Part shown: positions 45,260 to 55,876 of the stretch, in pieces
How positions within the stretch are numbered: position 1 is the stretch's first letter
Layout: each line of letters opens with the position of its first letter
Assembly (NCBI RefSeq): GCF_900129835.1
Contig: NZ_FQXA01000005.1
Location: 248,001-312,000, forward strand
Direction: 5' to 3'
Origin: Stutzerimonas xanthomarina DSM 18231
GTDB taxonomy: Bacteria > Pseudomonadota > Gammaproteobacteria > Pseudomonadales > Pseudomonadaceae
Length of the DNA stretch: 64,000 nt
Translations under genes and position numbers: made by a program
The notes under the pieces: generated by a model
Databases searched by the model: none
Seen by the model: the letters and a program-made list of their open reading frames with translations, nothing else
What the model was told of the DNA's origin: nothing

Positions 45260-46126
45260 TTAACCGATGTCCAGTAGCGACATGAAGGCCTTGGCTGCGT
45301 TGGACAGGGTGCGCTCGGTATGCGTGATGTAGCCGAGCTGTCTCGCCAGTTGGTCGCCAGGGAGTGGCAAGCGCACCACCTGATCATCGAGCATGGTGCG
45401 TGGAAGGACGCTCCAGGCGATCCCGATGGACACCATCATCTTGATCGTCTCCATATAGTTGGTGCTCATGGTGATATTGGGCGTCAACCCCTCGCGCTCG
45501 AACAGCCGCTGGGCAATATGGTGGGTGAAGGTATTACCACCAGGGAACACAGCCGGGTAGCCGGCGACGTCGGCCAGAGATATTCCGCGTTTGTGCGCCA
45601 GGGGGTGCTCGGGCGCCACCACGAAATCCAGCGGATCGTCCCAGACCTTGACCGCACGAATGGGCGTTGCGGTTTGCGGCGCCAGGGTGATCACCGCAAG
45701 CTCGGCACGCCCGTGCAGGACCTCATCGTAAGCGACCTCCGAGTCGAGGAAGCGGATATCCAGATTCACGTCCGGATAGGCGCGAGTAAAGCGCCTCAAT
45801 AACGGCGGCAGGCGATGCAGCCCGATGTGGTGACTGGTTGCCAGGGTCAGCCGTCCGCTGACGTCGCCGTTGAGGTTGGTCAGGGCGCGACGGGTGTCGT
45901 CCAGCACATTAAGGATCTGATAGGCGCGAGGAAGCAGCGCTCTGCCGGCTTCGGTCAGGCCGATCTCACGGCCTAGCCGGTCGAACAATCTCACGTTCAG
46001 CTGTGATTCCAGCGAAGCCAGGCGTTTGCTCACGGCCGGTTGAGTCAGATGGAGGCGCTCGGCGGCTAGGGAGAAACTGCCCATCTCAGCGACCGCGATA
46101 AAGGCATTGAGGTTGGCGAGGTCCAT
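45260..46126 (-). CDS. LysR-family regulator divergent from leuC
   Basis: 288 residues from ATG at 46126 (MDLANLNAFIAVAEMGSFSLAAERL). Winged HTH at 1-60 with the LysR signature LHLTQPAVSKRLASLE, then the periplasmic-binding-protein-like effector domain (AELAVITLAPQT, MMVSIGIAWSVLPRTML). A frame extension to 46261 overlaps the leuC promoter and is rejected. LysR genes here commonly sit divergent from leuCD in pseudomonads, so control of leucine synthesis is likely; the effector is unknown. Confidence 0.93.
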   Translation of the reverse strand: MDLANLNAFIAVAEMGSFSLAAERLHLTQPAVSKRLASLESQLNVRLFDRLGREIGLTEAGRALLPRAYQILNVLDDTRRALTNLNGDVSGRLTLATSHHIGLHRLPPLLRRFTRAYPDVNLDIRFLDSEVAYDEVLHGRAELAVITLAPQTATPIRAVKVWDDPLDFVVAPEHPLAHKRGISLADVAGYPAVFPGGNTFTHHIAQRLFEREGLTPNITMSTNYMETIKMMVSIGIAWSVLPRTMLDDQVVRLPLPGDQLARQLGYITHTERTLSNAAKAFMSLLDIG

Positions 46127-46160
46127 GGGCTGACTCCGGTAGTTGTAGAATCGCACGAGT

Positions 46161-46175
46161 ATTCCATATGGGAAT
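46161..46175. promoter_or_regulatory. LysR-type operator box between the regulator and leuC
   Basis: ATTCC-N5-GGAAT, a perfect inverted repeat with the T-N11-A signature of LysR boxes, placed 34 bases upstream of the regulator start and about 100 bases from leuC. Probably the regulator's own binding site. Confidence 0.5.
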
Positions 46176-46277
46176 GCGCTGGATGAAAAATATGAATTTG
46201 AGTAATCAGTGGCAAGCCCATAGCATGGCCTCATAAGCAAAAGGGCTATTGCCCAACGCACTGATGAGGAAAGTCCG

Positions 46278-47705
46278 ATGGCTGGTAAAACGCTCTACGA
46301 CAAGCTCTGGGAAATGCATGAGGTCAAACGCCGTGATGATGGATCGTCACTGATCTATATCGACCGGCATATCCTGCATGAAGTGACCTCGCCGCAGGCG
46401 TTCGAGGGCCTTCGCCTGGCAGGGCGCAAGCCGTGGCGCATCGATGCCAATATCGCCACTCCAGATCACAACGTGCCGACGACCAAGGCCGAGCGCCAGG
46501 GTGGTCTGGAGGCTATTGCCGACGAGGTTTCCCGCATCCAGGTGCAGACGCTGGACGAGAATTGCGATGACTTCGGCATCCTCGAATTCACGATGAACGA
46601 CGTTCGCCAGGGCATCGTTCATGTAATCGGCCCGGAGCAGGGCGCGACGCTGCCAGGCATGACCGTGGTCTGCGGCGACTCGCACACCTCCACGCACGGC
46701 GCGTTCGCTGCGCTGGCCCATGGCATCGGCACTTCGGAAGTCGAGCATGTGCTTGCGACGCAGTGTTTGGTCGCGAAAAAGATGAAGAACATGCAGGTGC
46801 GTGTTGAAGGCAAGCTGCCCTTCGGTGTGACCGCCAAGGACATCGTGTTGGCTGTCATCGGGAAGATCGGCACCGCTGGTGGCAATGGCCATGCGCTGGA
46901 ATTCGCCGGCAGCGCCATCCGCGACTTGTCGATGGAAGGGCGCATGACGATCTGCAACATGTCCATCGAGGCGGGTGCCCGTGTGGGCATGGTGGCTGCG
47001 GACGAGAAGACCATCGCCTATGTCGAAGGTCGTCCTTTCGCACCCAAAGGCACCGACTGGGACGAGGCGGTCAAGTGTTGGAAAGAGCTGGTCTCCGACG
47101 ATGACGCTGTATTCGATACGGTTGTCGAGCTGAAGGCCGAAGCAATCAAGCCGCAGGTGAGCTGGGGTACTTCACCCGAAATGGTGTTGGCCGTCGATCA
47201 GAACGTGCCTGATCCGGCTGTCGAAGCTGACCCGGTCAAGCGTGACTCCATTACCCGCGCGTTGAAGTACATGGGGCTGCAGGCCAATCAGCCTATTACC
47301 GACATTCAGCTTGATCGCGTTTTTATCGGCTCTTGCACCAACTCCCGTATCGAGGATCTGCGTGCCGCCGCGGAAGTGGCCAAGGGGCGCAAGGTGGCTG
47401 CTACGGTCAAGCAAGCGATGGTTGTGCCGGGTTCCGGGCTGGTCAAGCAACAGGCCGAGGCCGAGGGGCTGGACAAGATCTTTGTAGAGGCTGGCTTCGA
47501 ATGGCGCGAGCCGGGTTGCTCGATGTGCCTGGCGATGAATCCGGACAAGCTGGGCAGTGGCGAGCATTGCGCGTCCACCTCCAACCGCAACTTCGAAGGC
47601 CGCCAGGGCGCGGGGGGCAGAACGCATCTGGTAAGTCCGGCAATGGCCGCCGCGGCCGCGGTGACCGGACGCTTCGTCGATGTTCGCGAATTGATGCAGG
47701 CCTGA
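46278..47705 (+). CDS. leuC: 3-isopropylmalate dehydratase large subunit
   Basis: 475 residues. Aconitase-superfamily [4Fe-4S] enzyme with cluster cysteines in [16 protein letters not shown] and [13 protein letters not shown], and the start [16 protein letters not shown]. With LeuD it isomerises 2-isopropylmalate to 3-isopropylmalate. Ten bases before leuD. Confidence 0.97.
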   Translation: MAGKTLYDKLWEMHEVKRRDDGSSLIYIDRHILHEVTSPQAFEGLRLAGRKPWRIDANIATPDHNVPTTKAERQGGLEAIADEVSRIQVQTLDENCDDFGILEFTMNDVRQGIVHVIGPEQGATLPGMTVVCGDSHTSTHGAFAALAHGIGTSEVEHVLATQCLVAKKMKNMQVRVEGKLPFGVTAKDIVLAVIGKIGTAGGNGHALEFAGSAIRDLSMEGRMTICNMSIEAGARVGMVAADEKTIAYVEGRPFAPKGTDWDEAVKCWKELVSDDDAVFDTVVELKAEAIKPQVSWGTSPEMVLAVDQNVPDPAVEADPVKRDSITRALKYMGLQANQPITDIQLDRVFIGSCTNSRIEDLRAAAEVAKGRKVAATVKQAMVVPGSGLVKQQAEAEGLDKIFVEAGFEWREPGCSMCLAMNPDKLGSGEHCASTSNRNFEGRQGAGGRTHLVSPAMAAAAAVTGRFVDVRELMQA

Positions 47706-47715
47706 GGAGACCACT

Positions 47716-48363
47716 ATGAGAGCATTTACCCAGCACACCGGTCTCGTCGCGCCGCTCGATCGCGCTAACGTCGACACTGATCAGATCATCCCCAAGCAGT
47801 TTCTCAAGTCGATCAAGCGTACCGGCTTTGGCCAGAACCTGTTCGACGAGTGGCGCTATCTGGACGTCGGACAGCCCAATCAGGATTGCTCGAATCGTCC
47901 GGTGAACCAGGAGTTCGTGTTGAATTTTCCGCGCTATCAGGGCGCCAGTGTTTTGCTCGCTCGGGAGAACTTCGGCTGCGGTTCTTCTCGTGAGCATGCG
48001 CCCTGGGCGTTGGAAGAGTACGGTTTCCGCACCATTATCGCGCCGAGCTTCGCCGATATCTTCTACAACAACAGTTTCAAGAATGGCTTGCTGCCAATCG
48101 CGTTGAATGAAGAAGAGGTTGACGAGTTGTTCGAACAGGCCGAGGCCGCCGAGGGATATCAACTCACCGTGGATCTGGCCGCACAGACCGTTACCCGCGC
48201 GGATGGCAAGCAGTACGCCTTCGAGGTCGATGCGTTCCGCAAGCATTGCCTGCTCAATGGCCTGGACGATATCGGCCTGACCTTGCAGGACAGCGATGCG
48301 ATCAGGGCGTTTGAAGCCAGACACCAGCAGAGCCAGCCCTGGCTGTTCGGCGCGATCAAATAA
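47716..48363 (+). CDS. leuD: 3-isopropylmalate dehydratase small subunit
   Basis: 215 residues. Starts [31 protein letters not shown], with the swivel-domain block [16 protein letters not shown]. Pairs with LeuC, which precedes it directly. Followed by a repeat element, then leuB. Confidence 0.97.
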   Translation: MRAFTQHTGLVAPLDRANVDTDQIIPKQFLKSIKRTGFGQNLFDEWRYLDVGQPNQDCSNRPVNQEFVLNFPRYQGASVLLARENFGCGSSREHAPWALEEYGFRTIIAPSFADIFYNNSFKNGLLPIALNEEEVDELFEQAEAAEGYQLTVDLAAQTVTRADGKQYAFEVDAFRKHCLLNGLDDIGLTLQDSDAIRAFEARHQQSQPWLFGAIK

Positions 48364-48393
48364 AAGAAGCCGCAGCTGCAAGAGAAGGTCAAG

Positions 48394-48465
48394 GTAGGGT
48401 GGATGACGCTTCAACCATCCACCTTGCGAGGTTCCGGTGGACGAAAACAGCGCCATCCACCCTAC
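48394..48465. repeat. REP-like inverted repeat between leuD and leuB
   Basis: GTAGGGTGGATG (48394-48405) and CATCCACCCTAC (48454-48465) are perfect 12-base arms. Two inner arms, ATCCACC (48417-48423) and GGTGGAC, lie between them. This GTAGGGTGGAT type is the look of short repetitive elements scattered through pseudomonad intergenic regions. I found only one copy in the window, so its repetitive nature is from general knowledge. Confidence 0.6.
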
Positions 48466-48482
48466 GATAAATTGAGGAACGC

Positions 48483-49565
48483 ATGAGCAAACAGATTCTG
48501 GTTCTCCCCGGCGACGGCATCGGTCCGGAGATCATGGCCGAAGCGGTCAAGGTGCTAAAGCTGGCTAACGGTAAGTTTCAGCTCGACTTGGAGTTCAGCT
48601 ACGACGAATTGGGTGGTGCGGCGGTCGACAAGTATGGCGTGCCACTGGCTGACGAGACGCTCGAGCGTGCTCGTGCCGCCGATGCAATCCTGTTGGGAGC
48701 GGTCGGCGGGCCGAAGTGGGACGCTATTGATCCTGCCATCCGCCCTGAGCGTGGCTTGTTGAAAATTCGCTCGCAGCTGGGGCTGTTCGGCAATCTGCGG
48801 CCGGCATTGTTGTACCCACAGCTTGCAGAAGCGTCCAGTCTGAAACCGGAAATCGTTGCCGGTTTGGATATCCTGATTGTCCGTGAACTGACAGGTGGCA
48901 TCTATTTCGGTCAGCCGCGCGAAAGCAAGGTGCTGGACAATGGCGAACGTATGGCCTTCGATACGCTGCCTTACAGCGAAAGCGAAATTCGCCGCATCGC
49001 CAGGGTCGGTTTCGACATGGCGCGTGTGCGCAACAAGAAGCTCTGCTCGGTGGACAAGGCCAACGTATTGGCATCGAGTCAGCTGTGGCGCGCAGTAGTA
49101 GAGGAGGTCGGCAAGGACTATCCGGACGTCGAGCTCAGCCATATGTATGTCGATAACGCAGCGATGCAACTGGTGCGTGCGCCGAAGCAGTTCGATGTGA
49201 TCGTTACCGACAATATGTTTGGTGACATCTTGTCGGACGAAGCGTCCATGTTGACCGGTTCAATCGGCATGCTGCCGTCCGCCTCTCTCGACTCGAATAA
49301 CAAAGGTATGTTCGAGCCGTGCCACGGTTCGGCGCCAGACATTGCCGGCAAGGGCATCGCCAATCCACTGGCGACGATCCTCTCGGTGTCGATGATGCTT
49401 CGCTACAGCTTCAATCAGGTCGCTGCGGCGGATGCAATCGAGCAGGCGGTCAGTGACGTGCTCGACCAAGGCTTGCGTACAGGTGATATCTGGTCTGAGG
49501 GTTGTGCGAAGGCAAATACTCAGGAGATGGGTGATGCGGTAGTCGCGGCGCTCGCGAAGTTGTAA
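48483..49565 (+). CDS. leuB: 3-isopropylmalate dehydrogenase
   Basis: 360 residues. Starts [22 protein letters not shown]. Contains [10 protein letters not shown] substrate loop, [31 protein letters not shown] (metal ligands) and [10 protein letters not shown] (NAD binding). Oxidative decarboxylation of 3-isopropylmalate in leucine synthesis. GAGGAACGC ribosome site before the ATG. Confidence 0.98.
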   Translation: MSKQILVLPGDGIGPEIMAEAVKVLKLANGKFQLDLEFSYDELGGAAVDKYGVPLADETLERARAADAILLGAVGGPKWDAIDPAIRPERGLLKIRSQLGLFGNLRPALLYPQLAEASSLKPEIVAGLDILIVRELTGGIYFGQPRESKVLDNGERMAFDTLPYSESEIRRIARVGFDMARVRNKKLCSVDKANVLASSQLWRAVVEEVGKDYPDVELSHMYVDNAAMQLVRAPKQFDVIVTDNMFGDILSDEASMLTGSIGMLPSASLDSNNKGMFEPCHGSAPDIAGKGIANPLATILSVSMMLRYSFNQVAAADAIEQAVSDVLDQGLRTGDIWSEGCAKANTQEMGDAVVAALAKL

Positions 49566-49674
49566 TCTCTCAGGTCCCATTTGCACCGGCCGTTGATAGA
49601 GCTTGTGGGCGACGGCTAGGCGGAAACGCCGAGTAGTGCGAGGCGTGCTGTTCAACTTGAGCGAGCAACGCCCG

Positions 49675-49702
49675 CGCTTTCGAACCCGAAAGCGTTTTTT
49701 TT
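49675..49702 (+). terminator. Rho-independent terminator between leuB and asd
   Basis: Eight-base-pair stem CGCTTTCG/CGAAAGCG with an AACC loop and eight T. Ends the leu transcript; asd therefore has its own promoter in the 48 bases that follow, or partial read-through. Confidence 0.88.
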
Positions 49703-49749
49703 ATCGACGGCCTGTCAATTGAGGCCACATACATATAGGTGTAGTTGCG

Positions 49750-50862
49750 ATGAAACGTGTAGGTCTGATCGGTTGGCGCGGTATGGTTGGTTCCGTGCTC
49801 ATGCAGCGAATGCTGGAGGAGCGGGATTTCGATCTGATCGAGCCGGTGTTCTTTACTACTTCCAACGTTGGTGGTCAGGGCCCTTCGATTGGCAAGGATA
49901 CCGCGCCGCTCAAGGACGCCTACAGCATCGATGAATTGAAGTCGCTCGATGTGATTCTCACCTGCCAGGGCGGTGACTACACTAGCGAAGTCTTCCCCAA
50001 GCTGCGCGAAGCAGGCTGGAAAGGGTACTGGATCGACGCGGCCTCAACGCTGCGCATGCATGACGATGCTGTGATCGTACTCGACCCGGTCAACCGCAAA
50101 GTGATCGATCATCAACTGGACGCGGGCACCCTCAACTACATCGGCGGCAACTGCACCGTCAGCCTGATGCTGATGGGCCTCGGCGGTCTGTTTGAGCATG
50201 GACTGGTTGACTGGATGAGTGCCATGACCTATCAGGCCGCCTCCGGTGCCGGCGCGCAGAACATGCGCGAGCTGATCAAGCAGATGGGCAGCATCAACGC
50301 GTCGGTCGCCGATGAACTTGCCGACCCGGCCAGCGCTATCCTGGAAATCGATCGCAAGGTCGCAGAGTGCCAGCGCTCCGAGACCTTCCCGGTTGATAAC
50401 TTCGGTGTTCCACTGGCCGGTAGCCTGATTCCTTACATCGACAAGGAGCTACCGAACGGCCAGAGCCGCGAAGAATGGAAGGCTCAGGCGGAGACCAATA
50501 AGATTCTGGGTCGCTTCAAGAGCCCGATCCCGGTGGACGGTATTTGCGTGCGTGTCGGCGCGATGCGTTGCCACAGCCAGGCACTGACCATCAAGCTGAA
50601 CAAGGATGTGCCTATCTCGGATATCGAAGGCATGATCAGCCAGCACAATCCCTGGGTGAAGCTCGTTCCGAACCATCGTGACGCGAGCATGCAGGAGCTC
50701 AGCCCGACCTCTGTGACCGGTACCTTGAGCGTCCCGGTCGGCCGCCTGCGCAAGCTGAATATGGGATCGCATTATCTCGGCGCATTCACTGTCGGCGATC
50801 AGCTGCTCTGGGGCGCAGCAGAACCTTTGCGTCGCATGCTGCGCATTCTCCTCGAACGCTAG
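49750..50862 (+). CDS. asd: Aspartate-semialdehyde dehydrogenase
   Basis: 370 residues. N-terminal NADP loop [10 protein letters not shown], catalytic Cys in [13 protein letters not shown], and [21 protein letters not shown] near the end. Reduces aspartyl-phosphate made by LysC to the semialdehyde; needed for lysine, threonine, methionine and diaminopimelate. Gamma-proteobacterial type. Followed by a terminator. Confidence 0.97.
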   Translation: MKRVGLIGWRGMVGSVLMQRMLEERDFDLIEPVFFTTSNVGGQGPSIGKDTAPLKDAYSIDELKSLDVILTCQGGDYTSEVFPKLREAGWKGYWIDAASTLRMHDDAVIVLDPVNRKVIDHQLDAGTLNYIGGNCTVSLMLMGLGGLFEHGLVDWMSAMTYQAASGAGAQNMRELIKQMGSINASVADELADPASAILEIDRKVAECQRSETFPVDNFGVPLAGSLIPYIDKELPNGQSREEWKAQAETNKILGRFKSPIPVDGICVRVGAMRCHSQALTIKLNKDVPISDIEGMISQHNPWVKLVPNHRDASMQELSPTSVTGTLSVPVGRLRKLNMGSHYLGAFTVGDQLLWGAAEPLRRMLRILLER

Positions 50863-50883
50863 CCCTCGAAGGAGTCAGATTAG

Positions 50884-50914
50884 AAGCGCCTCGGAATCCC
50901 GCGGCGCTTTTTTT
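50884..50914 (+). terminator. Terminator after asd
   Basis: AGCGCC/GGCGCT stem with a 12-base loop followed by seven T, 20 bases after the asd stop. Confidence 0.85.
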
Positions 50915-51319
50915 ATGCGATGGCGGAGTAGGCAGCCCGTTTCGTCGGCTTAATTCTCGGGCTTTATGGAGATGGGTTGCTTTCCGCTACAGTGACTCGC
51001 CGGGCGGCTTGCAAAGGAAGTGGTATCGGTTGTCCCATGCCGGTGTTTAATTCTACGCTTGCATGAGGCTTGCCGAGCTAATTTGTGGATTGGGTCTGAT
51101 AACACGCGAAAAGGCGCAGCGGGCAACGCCGCCTTGTCTGGTGAGTTGTTGATAAAACACTATCTGTAAAAGATACTTGCTGGAAGTTCGAAGAATTAGT
51201 CTAGCTATCACGCTGTTTAGGCTTATCGCTGACGGGGACCGCCACTTGGCGGGCGCAGGCAGTGACTATAAGACCCTCTCGAAGATCCGAGAAAAGTTAA
51301 AAAAACAAGGATTTACACA
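50915..51319. other. Leader region upstream of fimV
   Basis: 405 bases without a supported gene; a 64-codon frame at 51177 overlaps the fimV start and looks random. Contains AT-rich stretches near 51146-51180 where the fimV promoter may lie, and GCCACTTGGC-type short inverted repeats. I cannot place the promoter. Confidence 0.4.
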
Positions 51320-54037
51320 ATGGTTCGGGTTCGCAATCTGGTGCTGGCAATCGCGGCTGCTACCGCGCTGACTTCCGAAATGGCTTACGCGTTGGGATTG
51401 GGCGAGGTCACACTGAAGTCTGCGCTGAATCAACCGCTGGTAGCTGAAATCGAACTGCTGGATGCGAAAACGCTAGCGCCCGGCGAGGTTGTGCCGGTTC
51501 TTGCGTCCGCTGAAGACTTCAATCGTGCAGGTGTCGATCGCCAATACTTCCTGACGGATCTTACCTTCACTCCGGTTTTGCGCCCCGGCGGCAAAAGCGT
51601 CATTCGGGTGTCTTCGACCAAGCCTGTTCGTGAACCCTACCTGAATTTTCTGATCGAAGTGCTCTGGCCAAGCGGGCGTCTCCTGCGTGAGTACACGTTG
51701 CTTCTGGATCCGCCACTTTATTCGCCGGAGATTGCAGCTTCAGTCGCGCCGCAGCTCCCGGTTGCTGCTTCGGTTTCCCGGCCTGCCGCTGCACCGCAAG
51801 TCGCGTCCCGACCCACATCTTCGTCCGCTATCAGTCCTGCATCGCAGAGCGGCAACCAACACAAAGTGACGCCTAACGACACGCTTTGGGAGATCGCCGA
51901 ACGTGCACGTCAGGGCGGAACCGTCCATCAGACGATGTTGGCCATTCAGGATCTTAATCCCGACGCGTTCATTGGCAACAACATCAATCGGATGAAGAAT
52001 GGCCAAGTGCTGCGTCTGCCTAGCGCCGAGCAGATTGGCAGTCGTTCGCAAGTCGAAGCGATTCAGCAGGTCGCACAGCAGAACGCGAACTGGCGACAGG
52101 CTGCAGGCTCGGCAGCGCCGGCTACCCGTCAGCTCGATGCCACTCAGCGTGGCTCAGCCGGTGCTGCGCCTTCGCATAGCGAGCAGGGCGACAGTCTCCG
52201 CTTGGTTGCCGCAGAACCTGGCAAGTCAACCGTTGGGAGCGATGGTGGGGCCGGTAATGATGCTGCGGCGTTGCGCGACAAGCTGGCTGTTAGCGAAGAA
52301 AGTCTTGATTCCAGTCGTCGAGAAAACCTCGACCTGAAGGATCGTCTCAACGACTTGCAGGGGCAGTTGGATAAGCTACAGCGCCTGATGCAGTTAAAAG
52401 ACGATCAGCTCGCCAAGTTACAGGCACAATTGGCGTCCGGGGCAGAGGCAGCTGCTTCGTCGTCTCCTTCGGTCGAAGAGGCTAATACCAACGCTACGCT
52501 TGCGCCGCCAGCGGCTGAGGTTGTCCCTGAGGCTGATACCGAGACCGAACCTCGGCCGGAGGCTGTGCCTCAGGCCGCTCAGTCTGAAAAGGCGGAGGCC
52601 CCCAAGCCGTCCACGCAGGCGCCAGCTGCGCCCGCGACACCGGTTGCCGCTCCACAAGAGCCGCAAGCCGACGGCTATGTCGACGAGTTGCTGGGCAGTC
52701 CCGTGCTGCTCGGCGTCCTGGGCGGTAGTGCGTTATTACTCCTACTGGTCGGATTGATGGTGTTGTCTCGTCGCAACGCCATGAAAGAGGCTGAGTTGCA
52801 GGAGAGCCTTTTGTCCGACACCTCGACCGATAATTTTTATGTTGCACAGCATGACCTCGATTCGCCCGATAACGATTCGGCTGACTTGGGCGCCACGGTT
52901 GATGCAGATCAGACCTCCGCAGATTCGTTTGTTGGTACGGGTAACGATCCCCTGGCGGAAGCTGACATCTATATTGCCTACGGTCGTTTTAACCAGGCGG
53001 CTGAGCTGCTTCAGAATGCCCTGAACGACGAGCCGCAACGTAGCGACCTGCGACTGAAACTCATGGAAGTCTATGCCGAACTCGGCGATCGAGAGGGTTT
53101 CGCACGGCAGGAGGCAGAGCTTGGTGAAATAGGGGGCTCGTTTGCAGAAATTGAGCAGACTAAGGCCAGGTATCCAGCAATGGCGGCCATAGGTTTTGGC
53201 GCTGTGGCGGCCTCTGGCTCGGCAAACGACGATCTTGACGGCTTTAGCCTGGATGATCTTGAGTTGGAAAAGCCAGCTCCTGTGGCGGAGCAAAAGGCGG
53301 ATGAAGATTTTGACCTGAGTCTTGATGATCTTGAGCTGGATGATGACCTGGCGGGCCCAGCCGTGCCGCCTGCTGGCGAAGCGGCTGTGGAGCTGGACGA
53401 GTTCAACTTCGACGAGATTGATCTCAATGCGGAAGCGCGGGACCAAGCTGCAGATGAGTTTTCTTTCGACCTGGACGAGTCGGCGTCATCTAATAATGCG
53501 GCCCTCGACGAAGAACTGGCAGACTTTTCCCTCGATCTAAATGAGCAACCGGCCAGCCCGACTTCTGACGATGATTTGCTGCTGGGTCTAGCAGACGAGG
53601 CAACGCCTGAATCGAGCCAGCCAGTGGACGAGTTTGGCTTTGCGCTCGCTGACCCCGCGCAACCTGCAGATATGCCGGACGAGTTCGATCTGTCCTTGGA
53701 TGATGAGCCTGTTGCGGAGGCCGCGCCGGAATCGTTCTCGTCTGAGTTGGAGGTGGTCGAGGCAGAGCTTGAGGATTTGTCACGCGATTTCAATGAACCG
53801 CTTGGGCAATCTCCAGCAATGACGGTTGAGCCGGTTACGTCGACATCTGAAGCGCTTGATGAAGATTTCGATTTCTTTGCAGATACGGATGAGACCACCA
53901 CCAAGCTGGACCTCGCGCGCGCCTACATTGACATGGGTGATGCTGAGGGCGCCCGCGATATTCTGGACGAGGTCATGAGCGAAGGAAGTGACAACCAGCA
54001 GCAAGAGGCGCGAGAGATGCTCGCTAAACTAGCCTGA
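51320..54037 (+). CDS. fimV: FimV: pilus/polarity hub protein
   Basis: 905 residues. Signal peptide to about AYA (24), then LGLGEVTLKSALNQPLVAEIELLDA, the FimV N-terminus. A LysM peptidoglycan-binding domain sits near 180 (HKVTPNDTLWEIAERARQGG), a coiled coil around 320-375, a Pro/Ala-rich stretch, and one membrane helix at about 458-480 (VLLGVLGGSALLLLLVGLMVL). A long acidic cytoplasmic region follows (DEFNFDEIDL, FSLDDLELEK types) with TPR-like helices and the C-terminal FimV domain (TTTKLDLARAYIDMGDAEGARDILDEVM). Needed for type IV pilus assembly and polar localisation. Followed directly by truA. Confidence 0.96.
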   Translation: MVRVRNLVLAIAAATALTSEMAYALGLGEVTLKSALNQPLVAEIELLDAKTLAPGEVVPVLASAEDFNRAGVDRQYFLTDLTFTPVLRPGGKSVIRVSSTKPVREPYLNFLIEVLWPSGRLLREYTLLLDPPLYSPEIAASVAPQLPVAASVSRPAAAPQVASRPTSSSAISPASQSGNQHKVTPNDTLWEIAERARQGGTVHQTMLAIQDLNPDAFIGNNINRMKNGQVLRLPSAEQIGSRSQVEAIQQVAQQNANWRQAAGSAAPATRQLDATQRGSAGAAPSHSEQGDSLRLVAAEPGKSTVGSDGGAGNDAAALRDKLAVSEESLDSSRRENLDLKDRLNDLQGQLDKLQRLMQLKDDQLAKLQAQLASGAEAAASSSPSVEEANTNATLAPPAAEVVPEADTETEPRPEAVPQAAQSEKAEAPKPSTQAPAAPATPVAAPQEPQADGYVDELLGSPVLLGVLGGSALLLLLVGLMVLSRRNAMKEAELQESLLSDTSTDNFYVAQHDLDSPDNDSADLGATVDADQTSADSFVGTGNDPLAEADIYIAYGRFNQAAELLQNALNDEPQRSDLRLKLMEVYAELGDREGFARQEAELGEIGGSFAEIEQTKARYPAMAAIGFGAVAASGSANDDLDGFSLDDLELEKPAPVAEQKADEDFDLSLDDLELDDDLAGPAVPPAGEAAVELDEFNFDEIDLNAEARDQAADEFSFDLDESASSNNAALDEELADFSLDLNEQPASPTSDDDLLLGLADEATPESSQPVDEFGFALADPAQPADMPDEFDLSLDDEPVAEAAPESFSSELEVVEAELEDLSRDFNEPLGQSPAMTVEPVTSTSEALDEDFDFFADTDETTTKLDLARAYIDMGDAEGARDILDEVMSEGSDNQQQEAREMLAKLA

Positions 54038-54039
54038 CT

Positions 54040-54909
54040 ATGATTGAAGCAGTAAGCCCAGCGGCAGCCAATTCGGCTGCCGCTGACGTTTTCAGAATTG
54101 CCCTCGGGGTCGAATACAAGGGTGCCCGTTATCGTGGTTTCCAACGACAGCGTGATGGCGTACCGTCCATTCAGCTTTCGTTGGAAAACGCCTTGAGCAA
54201 GGTTGCGGGCGGTCACTCGGTGGCGTTGAGTTGTGCCGGGCGAACCGATGCGCTCGTTCATGCGTGCGCCCAGGTTGTGCATTTCGACACGCCGGTGAAG
54301 CGGTCCATGCACGCCTGGGTCATGGGCGCGAACCAGAACCTACCCAGTGATATAAGCGTGACCTGGGCAAAGGAGATGCCGCGTAGCTTCGATGCACGTT
54401 TCAGCGCCATGGCTCGCCGTTACCGATACGTGATCTACAACGACCACATCCGGCCCGCACATCTTGCGGAAGAGGTTACCTGGAATCACCGGCCGTTGGA
54501 CATCGCACGCATGCGTGAGGCGGCTAAAGCGTTCGTCGGAACCCATGACTTCAGTGCCTTCCGAGCGCGTCAATGCCAGGCGAAATCGCCGATCAAGACG
54601 ATTCATCACTTTGAGTTGCTTGAACACGGCAGGCTTATCGTTATCGACGTCCGCGCCAACGCCTTTCTGCATCATATGGTGCGTAACTTTGCCGGTGTGC
54701 TCATGACAATCGGCGCTGGCGAACAGCCCGTGGCATGGGCGCAGGCGGTACTGGAGTCGCGGGTAAGGCGGACCGGCGGGGTGACAGCTCATCCCTACGG
54801 GTTGTATCTCGTTCAGGTGGATTATCCTGAACAGTTCCAACTACCTGAACGCTTTCTGGGGCCGCACTTCCTGTCTGGTCTCCCGGATGTGCGTGCACTC
54901 CTGCGCTGA
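54040..54909 (+). CDS. truA: tRNA pseudouridine(38-40) synthase TruA
   Basis: 289 residues. The TruA core GVEYKGARYRGFQRQ leads to the catalytic Asp70 in AGRTDALVHA. Helices and the NAFLHHMVRNFAGVLMTIGAGE block are typical. It makes pseudouridine at positions 38-40 of tRNA anticodon arms. The residue two after the catalytic Asp is Leu where nearly all TruA proteins have Gly (GRTDAGVH); the codon is CTC at 54253-54255. The first 20 residues are a non-conserved lead. Overlaps the end of fimV in coupling (three bases apart). Confidence 0.95.
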   Translation: MIEAVSPAAANSAAADVFRIALGVEYKGARYRGFQRQRDGVPSIQLSLENALSKVAGGHSVALSCAGRTDALVHACAQVVHFDTPVKRSMHAWVMGANQNLPSDISVTWAKEMPRSFDARFSAMARRYRYVIYNDHIRPAHLAEEVTWNHRPLDIARMREAAKAFVGTHDFSAFRARQCQAKSPIKTIHHFELLEHGRLIVIDVRANAFLHHMVRNFAGVLMTIGAGEQPVAWAQAVLESRVRRTGGVTAHPYGLYLVQVDYPEQFQLPERFLGPHFLSGLPDVRALLR

Positions 54910-55031
54910 AGCAAAAGGGCCGCGTTGAACGGGCTTCGGGCGGTGCAGGTTTTAAGATGGTTGGATGATGCAGGTTGCAGCCTCTGGCGCTTTTGTTACC
55001 ATCCGGGGTCTTCTATCGCAGGTGCCTGCCG

Positions 55032-55655
55032 TTGCCTATCGTTCGTAGCAAGATCTGTGGAATTACCAGCGTCGAAGACGCGCTTATCGCCGCTGAAGCC
55101 GGGGCGGATGCGATAGGTCTGGTGTTTTATTCCAACAGCCCGCGGGCAGTGAATGTCCAGCAGGCGCGTAAGATAGTAGCTTCCCTGCCACCCTTCGTCA
55201 CAACCGTGGGCTTGTTCGTTAATGCATCGCGTAGTGAGATCAGCGAAACGCTCGATGCCGTACCGCTGGATATGTTGCAATTTCACGGTGATGAAACCCC
55301 GGCCGACTGTGAAGGTTTCTGCCGGCCCTGGTACAAAGCGCTCCGAGTCCACACAAGCGAGGACGTTCGACAGCAGGCCGCACGCTACGCCGGAGCCAGC
55401 GCCATTTTACTCGACACCTTCGTTTCCGGTGTTCATGGTGGGACTGGGAAGGTTTTCGATTGGTCGCTGATACCGGCTGACCTCCCCAAGCCTCTAATAC
55501 TTGCCGGTGGACTGACTTGTCAAAACGTGCAGCAGGCCGTGGCCGAGGTGCGGCCGTTCGCCGTGGATGTAAGTGGGGGGGTGGAGCTTAGCAAGGGTGT
55601 CAAAGATGCCACGAGGGTGCAGGAGTTTGTTCGATTGGTAAGGTCGTCGATGTGA
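55032..55655 (+). CDS. trpF: N-(5'-phosphoribosyl)anthranilate isomerase
   Basis: 207 residues from a TTG at 55032, chosen because AGGTG lies seven bases ahead and the protein then begins [21 protein letters not shown], the normal TrpF start; the frame is open further back without conservation. TIM-barrel enzyme with catalytic Cys in KICGIT and an Asp in DTF, then GGTGKVFDW for the phosphate. Third step of tryptophan synthesis. Confidence 0.95.
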   Translation: MPIVRSKICGITSVEDALIAAEAGADAIGLVFYSNSPRAVNVQQARKIVASLPPFVTTVGLFVNASRSEISETLDAVPLDMLQFHGDETPADCEGFCRPWYKALRVHTSEDVRQQAARYAGASAILLDTFVSGVHGGTGKVFDWSLIPADLPKPLILAGGLTCQNVQQAVAEVRPFAVDVSGGVELSKGVKDATRVQEFVRLVRSSM

Positions 55656-55876
55656 CGAACCGAGATTGCTTGCCGTCCAGTTACCATTCGCTGGATTGTT
55701 GAGGCCATCAATGATCCATTGCCATTGTTGGGTTCTGGGACAGATTTTGGTGACAGCGCCCTATGGTTATCGCCTACGCGACGCAGTGAGCTCCGATTGG
55801 AGACCGGTCGCAAACATGAATTACCGGTGCGTACAGTCGCTACGCGCGGGACTGACAAGCTGTGGAGAATAAAAGC

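Noticed and set aside
53200-53900. Acidic repeats in fimV as tandem DNA repeats
   Set aside because: They are degenerate at the DNA level and belong to the normal acidic cytoplasmic region of FimV.
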